DNA of 64,000 nucleotides from Pseudodesulfovibrio sediminis (GTDB taxonomy: Bacteria; Desulfobacterota; Desulfovibrionia; Desulfovibrionales; Desulfovibrionaceae), in the NCBI RefSeq assembly GCF_020886695.1, contig NZ_AP024485.1:2857001-2921000 (forward strand). Reading direction: 5' to 3'. The notes below the pieces were generated by a model, which saw nothing but the letters and a program-made list of their open reading frames with translations, did no database searches and was not told the DNA's origin. The translations under genes and the position numbers were made by a program. The stretch's first letter is position 1; each line of letters begins with the position of its first letter. This document shows positions 16,001 to 26,860 of the stretch, one piece after another.

Positions 16001-18104
16001 AGATAGTTTTGATACATTCGCCATGTTGTACCCTGATATGGCCAAAATTCTAGGAAAGATCGAAGTCGGCGGCGACATGGCCATGAAGGCAGAAAGTCAA
16101 TTCATGCGCACGGAAGGTATCCGCCGAGTTAAGCCTGTTTCCTTCTGGTCCGGGCCTCTTGTGGCCGACAAAGATGGCATTGTTCGTTATGCAATGACGC
16201 TTCCGGATTTCCAAGGAGCCTTGCGGGTTGTTGCCGTTGCTGCTGACGGTAAACGGTTTGGACAAGCGAGGACAATGACACTGGTTCGTTCGCCTCTGGC
16301 TGTTACGCCGACATTGCCCCGCTTCCTCTCGCCTGGCGATTCTATTGAAATGCCTGTCACGGTTCGAAACGACATAGGGAACAAAGCAGCAGTTTCTGTT
16401 GAGATAGTCGCCGAGGGTGCGGTTGAGATCAGTGGAGATTACCCCAAGGATTTACAGCTTGAGGATGGCGAGGAGAAGACCCTTTATATACCGCTGCTTG
16501 CCAGGTTTGGAGCTGGCGGTGCTGCTAAAATAACAGTTCGTGCATCGACTTCAAATGAATCTCGTCGAGTCGTTACCGAGCTCCCGGTCCGGCCTGCTGT
16601 CCCGTATCGTAGAGAACTTGCGTTCGGGGCTTTTTCGGAAGGCAGTGGACAACTTGTTGCATCCCCAGAAGGCTACATGCCGGGGACTGTCACGAGATCG
16701 GTTGCTTTGAGTCGACTTCCCATGGCGCGTTTTACAGGTAAGTTGGAATATTTGTTGGGCTATCCGTATGGATGTGCCGAGCAGACGACTTCCAAGGCTT
16801 TCCCTCTTATTAGGTTTGGTGATCTAGCTAAGGCTTTTGCGCCCCACCTGATCAACAAGCAAGGCCCAGCACGTACAGTACAGGCAGCGATCACACGGTT
16901 GAGAACCATGCAAACCAACAATGGTGGTTTTGCGTACTGGCCTGGCGAAGATAGCCCTCGTCCGTGGGTTAGTGCCTATGTGACCCACTTCCTTCTTGAA
17001 GGAGAGCAGGCTGGGTTTGTGTCAGGCATGTCGGTTCGGGCTTTGGATTATATGGGACAGCTCAGTAACGAGCGTAGCGATTTGGACACAACAGCATATG
17101 CCCTTTACAATCTCTCCAAGGCCGGTCGTCCCAATCGAGGTGCAATGGATGAGCTACGTGACAAGCATATGAAAAAGCTCTCGGCAACAGCTCGCGTCTT
17201 GCTGGCTTGCGCTTATTCACTGGCTGGCGATGTGGATTCATTCAACCTCCTTCTTGTGGACTTACCTGGAGTAAGCTCCGGTAGATATTGGGGGGACATG
17301 CGCTCAGACTTAAGTGAATATGCTCTCATGCTAATGGTTCTCGCTGATGCACATCCCGGTGATAGTCTGGTCCCGGAATTGACTGCGAAAGTGTCCCAAT
17401 TGATGGAAGGGTATTACTGGACAACGACTTTGGAAAACGGCCTGACATTCTCAGCATTGGGAAAAATGGCTGGTAACGCAGGGCCCTTGAGCGGCCAGCT
17501 TGTCTCGGGAAAAAGCGAGTACGCCTTCCTGGATGAGATGGCTTTCACCGAGGATGCCATTCCTGGTGATGCTCCGATTATGGCTGAATTCTCCACTGGA
17601 GACTCTCCGGTTTATTGGTCGGTCACTTCAAGAGGTATTCCAACACCTGGCTCGTTGAAGCCTATCAGTGAGGGACTTTCTGTTGAAAGGTTCTTCCTTG
17701 ACAGAGATGGTGCCCCGCTTGATCTCTCTAATGTCCAGCAGGGAGATTTGGTGATTATGCGGACACGCATCAAGGCAACAGAAAGAAACGTAAAAGACAC
17801 CGTTGTGCAATTGCTTCTCCCCGCCGGTCTGGAGGTGGAGAATGCCCGTCTTGCCACTACTGAATCAGCTGCTTTCATAGAAGGCAATGAAAAGACCATC
17901 TCAGGGCATCAGGATCTCAGGGATGATCGAATCCTGTTTTTCACAGATGTTTATAAAGATGCATGGCGCGTGGGGTATACGCAACTCCGTGCTGTAACGC
18001 CTGGCGTATACAATCTGCCTCCTGTGCAGGCTGAGGCGATGTATGATCCTTCTATCAAAGCTCTGGGAGAGCTTGGGAAAATGACGGTTACCCGAAAGGA
18101 ATAG
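13017..18104 (+). CDS. Bacterial alpha-2-macroglobulin with thioester
   Basis: A 1695-residue protein anchored by an N-terminal membrane segment (residues 9-27) and otherwise periplasmic. The thioester motif CAEQ is intact at Cys1253 (GYPYGCAEQTTS), and the family's MG-type beta domains precede it, including SGTGVRGY-like and GERTLYRPGEVLKA, with FWSGPLVADKDG before the thioester part. These proteins trap attacking proteases: cleavage of a bait region exposes the thioester. It resembles E. coli YfhM, but it has a signal anchor and no lipobox cysteine. It is followed after 6 bases by the PBP1C gene, the known yfhM-pbpC pairing, suggesting defence of the cell wall when the outer membrane is breached. 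Base composition looks more AT-rich than at 21 kb. Confidence 0.93.
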   Translation: MKLPNVKKVGIGFLVLVVIIQAAWIFKDYIPKLQTPSGNEQQVSGFQLTSIDLSENAGESPGYSSIYANLSFTQPVSPEDLLAHVRLVDESDDKELSLQVTTSWSSRSLAVRSEDVKKSIKGKRYKLLVDAKLRQAGSDAELGQACFKEITLIQNPVLTFKEGRAESSTSGGTLWLAFSTPMAPATAKSFLNVGPNVDYSLSSSGKELVVMGNFKPGKTYMVTMRSGLTAADGAVLKSDVKGTVVMPDLKASVDFVGSGIFLPLSIPHKAAMVVEAVNTSKAVLQIDRVFPNNLFSMLSHYGQRIFDDDWIYEEIPQSLGGKVYEKEITFPEKKNQIIRVPVKLDYDLSRKGNGLYRLSLSTHDDKVTKRWALITDIGLVAKRDKTHFTVWAVSNKTLKPISGIYIDLISDKNQKLAQKLTNAQGVAKLKLPQDSPKGTPYLIVAKNNTGDFSFLLPSRFRVDTAGLDVAGATISSTGVRGYIYGERTLYRPGEVLKAVAVVRNDDFSIPSNMPLVLSQKDPKGREIRKIKLTADAHGISDINIPVPEFALTGGYSLSLSVGEKVVGTYEFNVEEFIPDRIKVEIETGVEAFEPGQSISAEVKSHYLFGPPAANLPVSTRAVLKAIPFTSSKYPGYSFGDSDRTFQPQEFYAKESSLDGAGNGSFSIQIPNKLMPPSALEAVIYGRVSENGGRGVTARKRVLVHPYSYYLGVKNLERNGFEYGKPVKFDFVAVSKDGTPVEFDELQAELYKNRWRTVVRRTPSGEYRYQSVNDPKLIESIKVPSGVGKQIVEFTPPTYGSYTMKILSPTTGAAAGTNFYCGGWGYSPWALENPARIELALDKEQYDAGDIAVVQLRAPFSGRVIVSIEGENVLESKVVELEGNTGEVRFPVKKEYVPNVYVTALLMRKASDITEGSVGRAFGAVPLLVDNKSNKIDLHVSAPSEVRPESDFMVEIEAEPGAIVTVAAVDEGIMQLAGSKDPDPFDYFYARRALGVDSFDTFAMLYPDMAKILGKIEVGGDMAMKAESQFMRTEGIRRVKPVSFWSGPLVADKDGIVRYAMTLPDFQGALRVVAVAADGKRFGQARTMTLVRSPLAVTPTLPRFLSPGDSIEMPVTVRNDIGNKAAVSVEIVAEGAVEISGDYPKDLQLEDGEEKTLYIPLLARFGAGGAAKITVRASTSNESRRVVTELPVRPAVPYRRELAFGAFSEGSGQLVASPEGYMPGTVTRSVALSRLPMARFTGKLEYLLGYPYGCAEQTTSKAFPLIRFGDLAKAFAPHLINKQGPARTVQAAITRLRTMQTNNGGFAYWPGEDSPRPWVSAYVTHFLLEGEQAGFVSGMSVRALDYMGQLSNERSDLDTTAYALYNLSKAGRPNRGAMDELRDKHMKKLSATARVLLACAYSLAGDVDSFNLLLVDLPGVSSGRYWGDMRSDLSEYALMLMVLADAHPGDSLVPELTAKVSQLMEGYYWTTTLENGLTFSALGKMAGNAGPLSGQLVSGKSEYAFLDEMAFTEDAIPGDAPIMAEFSTGDSPVYWSVTSRGIPTPGSLKPISEGLSVERFFLDRDGAPLDLSNVQQGDLVIMRTRIKATERNVKDTVVQLLLPAGLEVENARLATTESAAFIEGNEKTISGHQDLRDDRILFFTDVYKDAWRVGYTQLRAVTPGVYNLPPVQAEAMYDPSIKALGELGKMTVTRKE

Positions 18105-18110
18105 CCTGTC

Positions 18111-20432
18111 ATGAAATGGAATCGTCGCTTTCTTTATGGAGGTTTGATTCTTTCAAGCTTCCCATTGGTGGCCGCATTGGCTTTCGGCCTGCTTGATGCT
18201 TTATTTCCTCTCCCGGAGGAGTGGCTTTCGCCTCCCTCCGGGACGCGGGTTTTGGATCGTTCCGGCATTGAGTTGCGACGATTTTTGGCCACAGATTCAA
18301 TGTGGCGTTTTCCCGTCACTCTGCAAGACGTCTCACCAGATTTGGTAAAGGCTTTGATAGAGTCTGAGGACAGGTGGTTTTATGAGCATCCGGGGGTCAA
18401 TCCATTCGCCATCGTCCGTGCTGCGTGGGGTAATCTGGTTGCCGGACGAGTCGTTTCTGGAGCCTCCACGATTCCTATGCAGATAGCCCGGATGTCTGAT
18501 CCTCGGTCGCGCACTTTGGAAGCTAAAGTAATAGAGGCCTTTCGGGCTATTCAACTCTCAATAAAATATTCAAAAACCGAGCTGCTTGAGGCATATTTGA
18601 ATGTAGCCCCCTTTGGCGGCAACATTATGGGGGTGGGGGCTGCTTCACTGTTGTATTTTGATAAGCCCCCTAGCCAACTTTCTCTTGGTGAGAGTGCTTT
18701 GTTGGCGGTCTTGCCGCGTGCTCCGAATTGGTACAATCCTGCGCGGCACCCTGACCGGGCAATGGTGATTCGGAATCAGGTGCTTGAGTTGCTTACAAGT
18801 CGTAAGGTCGTTGATTTAGCTGAGGCGAAGAGAGCTATGCGGCAGCCCATGGTCGCGCATCGTCGTCCTTCACCCATGCTGGCCCCACATTTTTCTCTTT
18901 TTGTCAAACATCGCTTAGGAGCAGAACCTAATCTGGTTACTACGCTGGATATTTCCAAACAACGAACTCTTGAGCAGCTTTTGTTCAGGCATGTGTTACG
19001 AATTAGGCAGGAAGGGATCTCTAATGCTGCTGCCGTCATCCTTGATAGGAAAACACGTGAAGTGCTTGCGATGGTCGGCTCTGTTGATTTTTTTGATGAC
19101 CAAACACAAGGCCAAGTCAATAATGCAATTTCTCGTCGTTCTCCTGGGTCGACGCTCAAGCCTTTCCTATACGCGTTGGCATTTGATCAAGGGCTCGCAA
19201 TACCTGAATCACGTATGCTTGATGTTCCGACGGATTTTGCTGGATACACACCTGAAAATTATTCAGGCACATTTTCCGGGCAAGTCACCATTGCCGAAGC
19301 ATTGTCCCGTTCACTGAATGTTCCTGCTGTTCGCCAGCTTACTCGTGTCGGGTTAAACAAGTTTTATGATTTGTTGAAAAGAGGCGGACTTGAGACCATT
19401 AACCGCCCGCCCTCATTTTACGGTTTGCCCCTGGCCTTGGGGACATGCGAGGTCCGTCTATTAGACCTTGCCAACCTCTATGCAACCCTTGCCGAAGGAG
19501 GGAGGCATCGACCATGGCGTATCGTTAGCCACTCTGATGAAGTGGAGCAGCAACTGTTCAGCCCGGAAGCCTCTCACACCATCTCCCAAATCCTGACAAG
19601 AGTTACGCGACCTGACATGCCAGACTCCTGGCGGTTGACTCAGGATCGTCCTATTGCAGCATGGAAAACCGGTACTTCCTTTGGGCATCGGGATGCATGG
19701 GCTGTCGGCTTTGACGATACTCTTGCCGTCGGGGTCTGGGTGGGTAATCCTGATGGCAAAGTCGTGAAAGGAATTTCAGGAGCAGTCCATGCCGGTCCGC
19801 TTTTTTTTGATATTCTCCGTGCGTTTACTACCGGTTCTCGCGACCTGCGCTTAGCTGATGCGCCTAACTTGCGACCTGTCAAGATCTGCAAGGCCAGTCA
19901 TCTTCTTGCAGGGCCTGATTGTCCTGAAACATATACGGCGTTAGCTGGACCAAAGTTGAAAATTGGTCGTTGCTCCGATCACAAACGGATTTTGGTTGAT
20001 GCTGAAACCGGTGATTTGCTTGAAGGTGATTGTGTTATGGCTAGGCCTGCAACTTCCACGGTTGTCCGCACCGTCCCGCCAGAGTTGGCGGCATGGCTGG
20101 CCTCGCAGGGCAAATCTGTGCCCAAGCTGCCCCCATTGAGTTCTTATTGCTCGGATGTACCGAGCGGAAGGCCTCCAACCATTATCTCGCCCTCGGCCAC
20201 AACCACATACGTTGTGCGTCATGATACACCTTCTCGGTTTCAGAAAATCAACCTGAAGGCCGTATCTTCCGATCCTTCGCAAATCCTTTGGTGGTATGTT
20301 GATGGTGTTTTTATTGGCACAACTTCGGACAAGAAAACACTTTTTTATTCAATGCAGCTTGGCAAACACCAAGCCTCAGTCTCAGATGGTTTTGGGCGGA
20401 GTCATACATTGGAATTTAATGTGATTCGATAA
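18111..20432 (+). CDS. pbpC: Penicillin-binding protein 1C
   Basis: A bifunctional class A PBP of 773 residues with an N-terminal membrane anchor (about 8-27). The glycosyltransferase domain has ESEDRWFYEHPGVNPFA and GASTIPMQIARM with the catalytic Glu residues. The transpeptidase domain has SPGSTLKPF with nucleophile Ser347, SRSLN and KTGTS near 520. The C-terminal 80-90 residues look like the BiPBP_C beta domain typical of PBP1C (LWWYVDGVFIG). It polymerises or repairs peptidoglycan in the periplasm. The ribosome site AAGGA lies in the end of the macroglobulin gene, so the two form one operon. Confidence 0.96.
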   Translation: MKWNRRFLYGGLILSSFPLVAALAFGLLDALFPLPEEWLSPPSGTRVLDRSGIELRRFLATDSMWRFPVTLQDVSPDLVKALIESEDRWFYEHPGVNPFAIVRAAWGNLVAGRVVSGASTIPMQIARMSDPRSRTLEAKVIEAFRAIQLSIKYSKTELLEAYLNVAPFGGNIMGVGAASLLYFDKPPSQLSLGESALLAVLPRAPNWYNPARHPDRAMVIRNQVLELLTSRKVVDLAEAKRAMRQPMVAHRRPSPMLAPHFSLFVKHRLGAEPNLVTTLDISKQRTLEQLLFRHVLRIRQEGISNAAAVILDRKTREVLAMVGSVDFFDDQTQGQVNNAISRRSPGSTLKPFLYALAFDQGLAIPESRMLDVPTDFAGYTPENYSGTFSGQVTIAEALSRSLNVPAVRQLTRVGLNKFYDLLKRGGLETINRPPSFYGLPLALGTCEVRLLDLANLYATLAEGGRHRPWRIVSHSDEVEQQLFSPEASHTISQILTRVTRPDMPDSWRLTQDRPIAAWKTGTSFGHRDAWAVGFDDTLAVGVWVGNPDGKVVKGISGAVHAGPLFFDILRAFTTGSRDLRLADAPNLRPVKICKASHLLAGPDCPETYTALAGPKLKIGRCSDHKRILVDAETGDLLEGDCVMARPATSTVVRTVPPELAAWLASQGKSVPKLPPLSSYCSDVPSGRPPTIISPSATTTYVVRHDTPSRFQKINLKAVSSDPSQILWWYVDGVFIGTTSDKKTLFYSMQLGKHQASVSDGFGRSHTLEFNVIR

Positions 20433-21035
20433 CTGGATAGTTCTACCGGAAGAATCGTGATGGCATACAAAACAGCATCTAAGCATGGCCAATGGGTCGC
20501 TCGCCTTTCCACTGGAGCAGGGTGTTTTGTCGGGCAGAAAAGCAAAAACAGCCGGAAGAAGATGTTGATTCGAAGAAGGTCAAACTCCGAAAGCCTTCTG
20601 GCGAAGAACGTGTGAGAAGTTACTCGGAAGAAGAGTCTGATGAAAAATTCGCCACGCAGAAGTTTAGGCGACAGCGAAATGGCCTGCCCCTCGAAAGCTG
20701 GCCCACATCAGATGGTAGTAGAATGGGCCTATTATTCGGGTGCTTTACATCTGGATATGATGCAAAGTTGAGAGGTAGACCTGATCGACCTTTGCGCCGA
20801 GGGAGGAGGACGAGCCCCATCCGATAGACGGTGTCGCCCAGATTGGAGGACCCGCTTCCAAATCGTTGATCTCAGGTGAGCGATGCCCAGGTTTTGTCCG
20901 GATATTCTTGTGCAGGTTGCCAAAATCAGTAGCGGAATGGTATGCGAGTATGGAAAACACGGATATTCCAACTGGCTGGTATACCTTTCTGTTTCCCTTC
21001 AGCCGTGACTCTCCGGACAAATCAAGGAGTTCCTC
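20433..21035. other. 603-bp stretch without a recognisable gene
   Basis: Only weak open frames are seen. One from 20460 encodes about 53 residues (MAYKTASKHGQW start), and an overlapping frame from 20492 encodes a charged 111-residue product. Neither has a good ribosome site or a family I recognise; a decayed gene with a frameshift is possible. The AEC transporter start at 21036 has a clear GGAG site. No terminator was found after pbpC and no copy of the tRNA-Leu 3' end is present. Confidence 0.5.
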
Positions 21036-21986
21036 ATGCCCATCACCGGCCGTCTTGTCGCCTCAATCGCTGTCCTGCTCGGCCTGATCTGTCTCGCTTC
21101 CTTTTTTCGGCATAAAGGATTTCTCAAGGACGAACACGCCGGCGTGTTTGCGAAGCTCGTCACTCACTGCACTTTACCCGCGCTGATCTTCGTATCTCTG
21201 GCCCATACGAAAATCGTCTGGTCGCAGGCGTGGCTGGCGCTGATAATGTTCGTTGCGGAACTGTTCGCCCTGACGCTTGGCTGGATTGCGGCCCGGGTGC
21301 TGAGGCTGGATCGCCCGGCTACCGGAGCCATGATTCTGGTCTCCGGGTTTGGCAGCTCGTCACTTCTGGGCTACGCGCTCATAAGTCAGGTGTTTCCCGG
21401 TAACCTGGCAGCCATGACCGAGGCCGTCATGGTCTCGGAGATCGGCGTTGGACCGGCGCTGTTCACCCTGGGCACCATGATCGCAATTTACTACGGCAGG
21501 GAAACGGCCTCGCCGGACGCCCGCATCAGGGCAGCGCTGGCGTTTTTCAAGTCACCGATTTTTGTTTCCGTGGTGGCGGGACTTGCATGGTCCACTTTCA
21601 AGCTGCCCGTGGACGGCCCTGTCGTCGGGACCGTTGTCCAGGCGCTCAAGGCCGCGGGCACGGCCAATACCCTGATGGTCACACTGCTTGTCGGCGTGCT
21701 GCTCAAGTTCGAGAACATCCGTAGCGTGGTCGTGGTGGGCGCGGCCGTGGCGCTGAACAAGCTTATCCTGAAGCCGGTGATAATCTGGTTGCCGACCTCG
21801 TTCATGACGTTTCATCATTGGGAGGTTCATGTGCTGGTGCTTGAGGCGGCCATGCCGTCGGCGTTGCTGACCGTGGCGCTGTCGCGTTCCTATGGTTGTG
21901 ACGCAGGGTTGGCATCACGAATGGTTTTTCTTACCACGACGCTTTCCGTGCTGACCATTCCGCTGATGTTCGGCATGTTGCGGTGA
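21036..21986 (+). CDS. AEC-family transporter (auxin efflux carrier superfamily)
   Basis: A 316-residue membrane protein with about ten hydrophobic segments in two halves, as in the AEC family: HCTLPALIFVSLA in the first half, GFGSSSLLGYALI in the middle and VLEAAMPSALLTVALSRSYG in the second half. Members export organic anions such as malonate or malate, and the substrate is not predictable here. A GGAG ribosome site precedes the ATG by 6 bases. It faces the alanine symporter gene across a bidirectional terminator, so it is a single-gene unit. Confidence 0.9.
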   Translation: MPITGRLVASIAVLLGLICLASFFRHKGFLKDEHAGVFAKLVTHCTLPALIFVSLAHTKIVWSQAWLALIMFVAELFALTLGWIAARVLRLDRPATGAMILVSGFGSSSLLGYALISQVFPGNLAAMTEAVMVSEIGVGPALFTLGTMIAIYYGRETASPDARIRAALAFFKSPIFVSVVAGLAWSTFKLPVDGPVVGTVVQALKAAGTANTLMVTLLVGVLLKFENIRSVVVVGAAVALNKLILKPVIIWLPTSFMTFHHWEVHVLVLEAAMPSALLTVALSRSYGCDAGLASRMVFLTTTLSVLTIPLMFGMLR

Positions 21987-22110
21987 TCGGATAAGTTTAC
22001 CCTTGATCGGGATTTTTCAGATCGGTTCGGCTGTCGAGGAGCAATCCCGGCCCAGCCTGAAGGTGCTGAGCCGTGATGAACCCGGCATAAGCGCACGTTG
22101 CAATACAAAG

Positions 22111-22146
22111 AGCGGCTTACGGTACTGTACCGTAAGCCGCTTTTTT
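22111..22146 (+). terminator. Bidirectional terminator between AEC and alanine-symporter genes
   Basis: A 13-bp perfect stem (GCGGCTTACGGTA and its complement) with a CTG loop is followed by TTTTTT. It can serve the plus-strand AEC gene. The left flank (CAAAGA) is less A-rich for the opposite direction. Confidence 0.88.
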
Positions 22147-22182
22147 GTTTGGTGAGCGAGGGGGAGGGCAGGATATCCTGAC

Positions 22183-23583
22183 CTATTCTTCCCCTTGCGG
22201 TACCGCTGGTGATTGGATGGCCTCGACCTCTTTCGTCTTTTTGATCGACTCGAAATACTTTTTCGTTTCCGAGACAACAACTGGACTCAGCAGGATCAGG
22301 CCGATGAGGTTGGGGATGGCCATCAGGCCGTTCAGGGTGTCTGAGATGTTCCAGACAAGGCTGAGTTTTGCAATGGCTCCCGCCCCTACGAAGAAGATGA
22401 ACAGAAGGCGGTACGGGAGTATCGCTTTCACACCGAGCAGATATTCGATGGATTTTTCTCCGTAGTAGCTCCAACCCAGTATGGTCGAATAGGCGAACAG
22501 GATCAGGCCGATGGTCACGACATGTGCGCCGCCGGGCATGCCTGTTGCGAAACTGATGGTTGTGAGTTCCGCGCCGGTGGTTCCGTTTGACCAGGCCCCG
22601 GTAAGGATCAGGACGAGGCCGGTCATGGTACAGACCACCAGGGTGTCGATGAAGGTCTGGGTCATGGACACCAGCGCCTGGGTGACAGGGCTTTTGGTCT
22701 GGGCTGCGGCCGCCGCGATAGGGGCGCTTCCCAGGCCTGATTCATTGGAGAAAACCCCGCGGGCCACGCCCATCCTGATACACATCATTATGGATGCTCC
22801 GGCAAACCCGCCGACCGCGGCGGTGGGATTGAATGCCTGCTCGAAAATGAGGTTCAGAGCGGCAGGAATGCCTGCCATGTTTGTAATGATGATGTATGAT
22901 GCGCCAGCCATGTAGAATATGATCATGATGGGGACAAAGAAACCGGTCACCTGACCGATTTTCTTGATGCCCCCAAGGATGACGACGGAGATGCACACCA
23001 TGAGAACGATACCGGTAACAACCGGGGAGATCTGATAGGTTGCTTTGACCGCTTGTGCGATAGAGTTTGATTGGACCATGTTACCGATGCCAAAGGCCGC
23101 CACTGAGGCGCAGCAGGCAAACATAGCTCCAAGCCATGGCTTTTTCAGCCCTTTCGAGATGTAGTACATCGGGCCGCCGCTCATCTCGCCGTTTTCGTCT
23201 ATTACACGATACTTAACGGCCAGAACCGCTTCGGCGTATTTGGTGGCCATGCCGACGAGGCCGGTGACCCACATCCAGAACAGGGCACCCGGGCCACCCA
23301 TTGCAATTGCAGTGGCGACACCCGCGATGTTTCCTGTCCCGACTGTTGCCGAGAGCGCTGTCATCAAGGCTTGGAAGTGGGTGATGTCTCCTGGTTCGTC
23401 CGTTTCTTCCTTGCGTTTGATGAGGGCAAGATAGAGCGCGTATCCCAGTTTTCGTATTTGAATCCCACGCAGTGCAAGCGTCAGCCATACACCTGTTCCA
23501 ACCAGCAGGATCAGCATGGGGGGACCCCAGGCAAATGCTCCCACTTTACCAACTAATTCGTCCAATACAGTCAAAAAATCCAT
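22183..23583 (-). CDS. Sodium:alanine symporter (AGCS family)
   Basis: A 466-residue inner-membrane transporter. The signature [20 protein letters not shown] and the [15 protein letters not shown] segment, with later [15 protein letters not shown], mark the alanine-or-glycine:cation symporter family. It imports alanine (or glycine) with sodium. The ribosome site AAGGAG is 5 bases before the ATG. It lies 84 bases downstream of alanine dehydrogenase in the same direction, so uptake and oxidation of alanine are probably coexpressed. The cytoplasmic tail ([20 protein letters not shown]) is hydrophilic. Confidence 0.95.
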   Translation of the reverse strand: MDFLTVLDELVGKVGAFAWGPPMLILLVGTGVWLTLALRGIQIRKLGYALYLALIKRKEETDEPGDITHFQALMTALSATVGTGNIAGVATAIAMGGPGALFWMWVTGLVGMATKYAEAVLAVKYRVIDENGEMSGGPMYYISKGLKKPWLGAMFACCASVAAFGIGNMVQSNSIAQAVKATYQISPVVTGIVLMVCISVVILGGIKKIGQVTGFFVPIMIIFYMAGASYIIITNMAGIPAALNLIFEQAFNPTAAVGGFAGASIMMCIRMGVARGVFSNESGLGSAPIAAAAAQTKSPVTQALVSMTQTFIDTLVVCTMTGLVLILTGAWSNGTTGAELTTISFATGMPGGAHVVTIGLILFAYSTILGWSYYGEKSIEYLLGVKAILPYRLLFIFFVGAGAIAKLSLVWNISDTLNGLMAIPNLIGLILLSPVVVSETKKYFESIKKTKEVEAIQSPAVPQGEE

Positions 23584-23667
23584 ATGATCTCCTTGGTCGT
23601 GTTACCTTGGATTCCCAGAGCAAACTCCTTCCATATTCAATGCGTATATGGTGTTGATCGGCGCCGA

Positions 23668-24780
23668 TTACAGAACGTTCTCGACAGGCACATATTCAAG
23701 GTCAAAGGCGTCGGCGACACCCTTGTAGGTTACCTGACCGTTGACGATGTTCAGTCCGGTCTTGATGGGGTTGCTCTCAATGGCGGCCTGCTTCCAGCCC
23801 TTGTTGGCGATTTCAAGAGCATAGGGGAGGGTGGCGTTGGTCAGTGCCATGGTGGACGTCACGGGAACGGCACCAGGCATGTTGGCGACACAGTAGTGGA
23901 TGACGCCTTCGACATCGAAGACCGGGTCCTGGTGCGTGGTGGCCTTGGAAGTTTCGAAACAGCCGCCCTGGTCAATGGCGACATCGACGATCACGGCGCC
24001 GTCTTTCATGGACTTCAGCATCTCGCGTGTGACAAGCTTGGGCGCTTTGGCACCGGCGACGAGGACCGCGCCAATGACGACATCGGCTTCGAGCAGCAGC
24101 TCGCGCAGCAGGGCCGGGCTGCTCATCATGGGGAAACAGTTCTTGGGCATGACTTCGGAGAGGTAGCGGAGTCTGTCCAGATTCATGTCGAGCAGGGAGA
24201 CTTTTGCTCCGAGGCCACAGGCCATCTGAGCCGCGTTGGTTCCGACAACACCGCCGCCGATGACGACCACGTTCGCGGGCGCGACACCGGTCACACCGCC
24301 CATGAGGAGGCCGCGGCCACCAAAGTCGCGTTCAAGGTACTTAGCGCCTTCCTGAATGGACATGCGACCGGCGACTTCACTCATGGGAGTGAGCAGCGGC
24401 AGGTCTCCGGCAGGGCCTTCAACGGTTTCATAGGCGATGGCGATGGACTTGTTCTTGATGAACGCGCGGGTCAGCGGCTCATCAGGGGCGAAGTGGAAAT
24501 AGGTGAAGACGATCTGTCCTTCGCGGACCATGTCGTATTCGGAGGGTTGCGGCTCCTTGACGTGCATCACCATGTCGGCTGTGGCGTAAATTTCGGCAGG
24601 TGTGTCGATAATCTTGGCCCCGGCAGCCACGTACTCTTCATTCGAAAATCCGCTTCCCACGCCAGCGGCCGTTTCGACAACGACATCGTGGCCGTTTGCA
24701 CAGAGGACTTCGACTCCGGTGGGCGTCATGGATACTCTGTTCTCTGCTGCTTTAATTTCTTTCAAGATTCCGACTTTCAT
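23668..24780 (-). CDS. ald: Alanine dehydrogenase
   Basis: Converts L-alanine, water and NAD+ to pyruvate, ammonia and NADH in the cytoplasm. At 370 residues it has the full family pattern: MKVGILKEIKAAENRVSMTP with substrate-binding Arg15, MHVKEPQPSEYD with the catalytic-region Lys, FTYFHFAPD with the His, the Rossmann loop VVIGGGVVGTNAAQMA near 170-185, and VAIDQGGCFETSKATTH. The ribosome site AAGGAG lies 8 bases upstream. A sigma-54 promoter and a dyad precede it by about 80-135 bases. With the symporter and the sigma-54 activator nearby it forms an alanine-use locus that supplies pyruvate and reductant. Confidence 0.97.
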   Translation of the reverse strand: MKVGILKEIKAAENRVSMTPTGVEVLCANGHDVVVETAAGVGSGFSNEEYVAAGAKIIDTPAEIYATADMVMHVKEPQPSEYDMVREGQIVFTYFHFAPDEPLTRAFIKNKSIAIAYETVEGPAGDLPLLTPMSEVAGRMSIQEGAKYLERDFGGRGLLMGGVTGVAPANVVVIGGGVVGTNAAQMACGLGAKVSLLDMNLDRLRYLSEVMPKNCFPMMSSPALLRELLLEADVVIGAVLVAGAKAPKLVTREMLKSMKDGAVIVDVAIDQGGCFETSKATTHQDPVFDVEGVIHYCVANMPGAVPVTSTMALTNATLPYALEIANKGWKQAAIESNPIKTGLNIVNGQVTYKGVADAFDLEYVPVENVL

Positions 24781-24859
24781 TCTGTGTTCTCCTTAAAATT
24801 GGGTGCTTGTAATAGTGCCAGGGCATTTTCCTGCCTTGGCGGTTCGTGGCTCCCCTTTG

Positions 24860-24874
24860 GCAATCCTCATGCCA
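24860..24874 (-). promoter_or_regulatory. Sigma-54 promoter for ald
   Basis: On the minus strand the sequence reads TGGCATGAGGATTGC, which fits TGGCAY-N5-TTGC of the -24/-12 class exactly. It lies 80 bases upstream of the ald start codon. A sigma-54-dependent activator gene lies next door. Confidence 0.8.
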
Positions 24875-24891
24875 ACTTCCTGAGTATCTGG

Positions 24892-24917
24892 TTTTTTCGA
24901 GCATAATGCCTCAAAAA
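24892..24917. promoter_or_regulatory. Dyad upstream of the ald sigma-54 promoter (possible activator site)
   Basis: TTTTTTCGAGC and GCCTCAAAAA form an imperfect inverted repeat centred about 30 bases beyond the -24 element. Position and symmetry suit an upstream activator site for the ACT/PAS sigma-54 regulator encoded at 25.2-26.9 kb. The link is inferred. Confidence 0.5.
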
Positions 24918-25237
24918 GAATATGATATCAGTGTGTTGTAATTGTGCTCTGCGGACAGGATGTAGAGGCGGGGCGGTTTGATCCCAGACCATGTACTGGT
25001 TCGTTATGTTTCCAGCAGAAAGGGCTTTCGAGAGTAATGTGTCGGATTAAAAGACTTTATGTTCAGTGGTCCGATTTGGTTCCACTTTGTGCTTTTGTTA
25101 CCGCTGTTGAAGGGCGGTTCAATTCGGGGGCGGATTGTCTCATGCTGAAGGAGCCTGTGCTTCCATCACGCACAGTATGGTGGGGTGTGGGAGGGGCAGG
25201 CAGGGTGCGCCTTTGAGCGCTTCTCGGTGAGTCTGTG
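24918..25237. other. Intergenic stretch between the ald control region and the regulator gene
   Basis: About 320 bases without a credible gene. Short frames on both strands lack ribosome sites. No strong hairpin with a T run is seen after the regulator stop at 25238. Confidence 0.45.

Positions 25238-26860
<1,623 letters not shown>

Noticed and set aside
12829-21035. Right-hand attachment repeat (copy of the tRNA-Leu 3' end)
   Set aside because: I looked for the GGTTCGAGTCCCCC-type end in the gaps at 12.8-13.0 and 20.4-21.0 kb and saw none, so the island boundary stays open.
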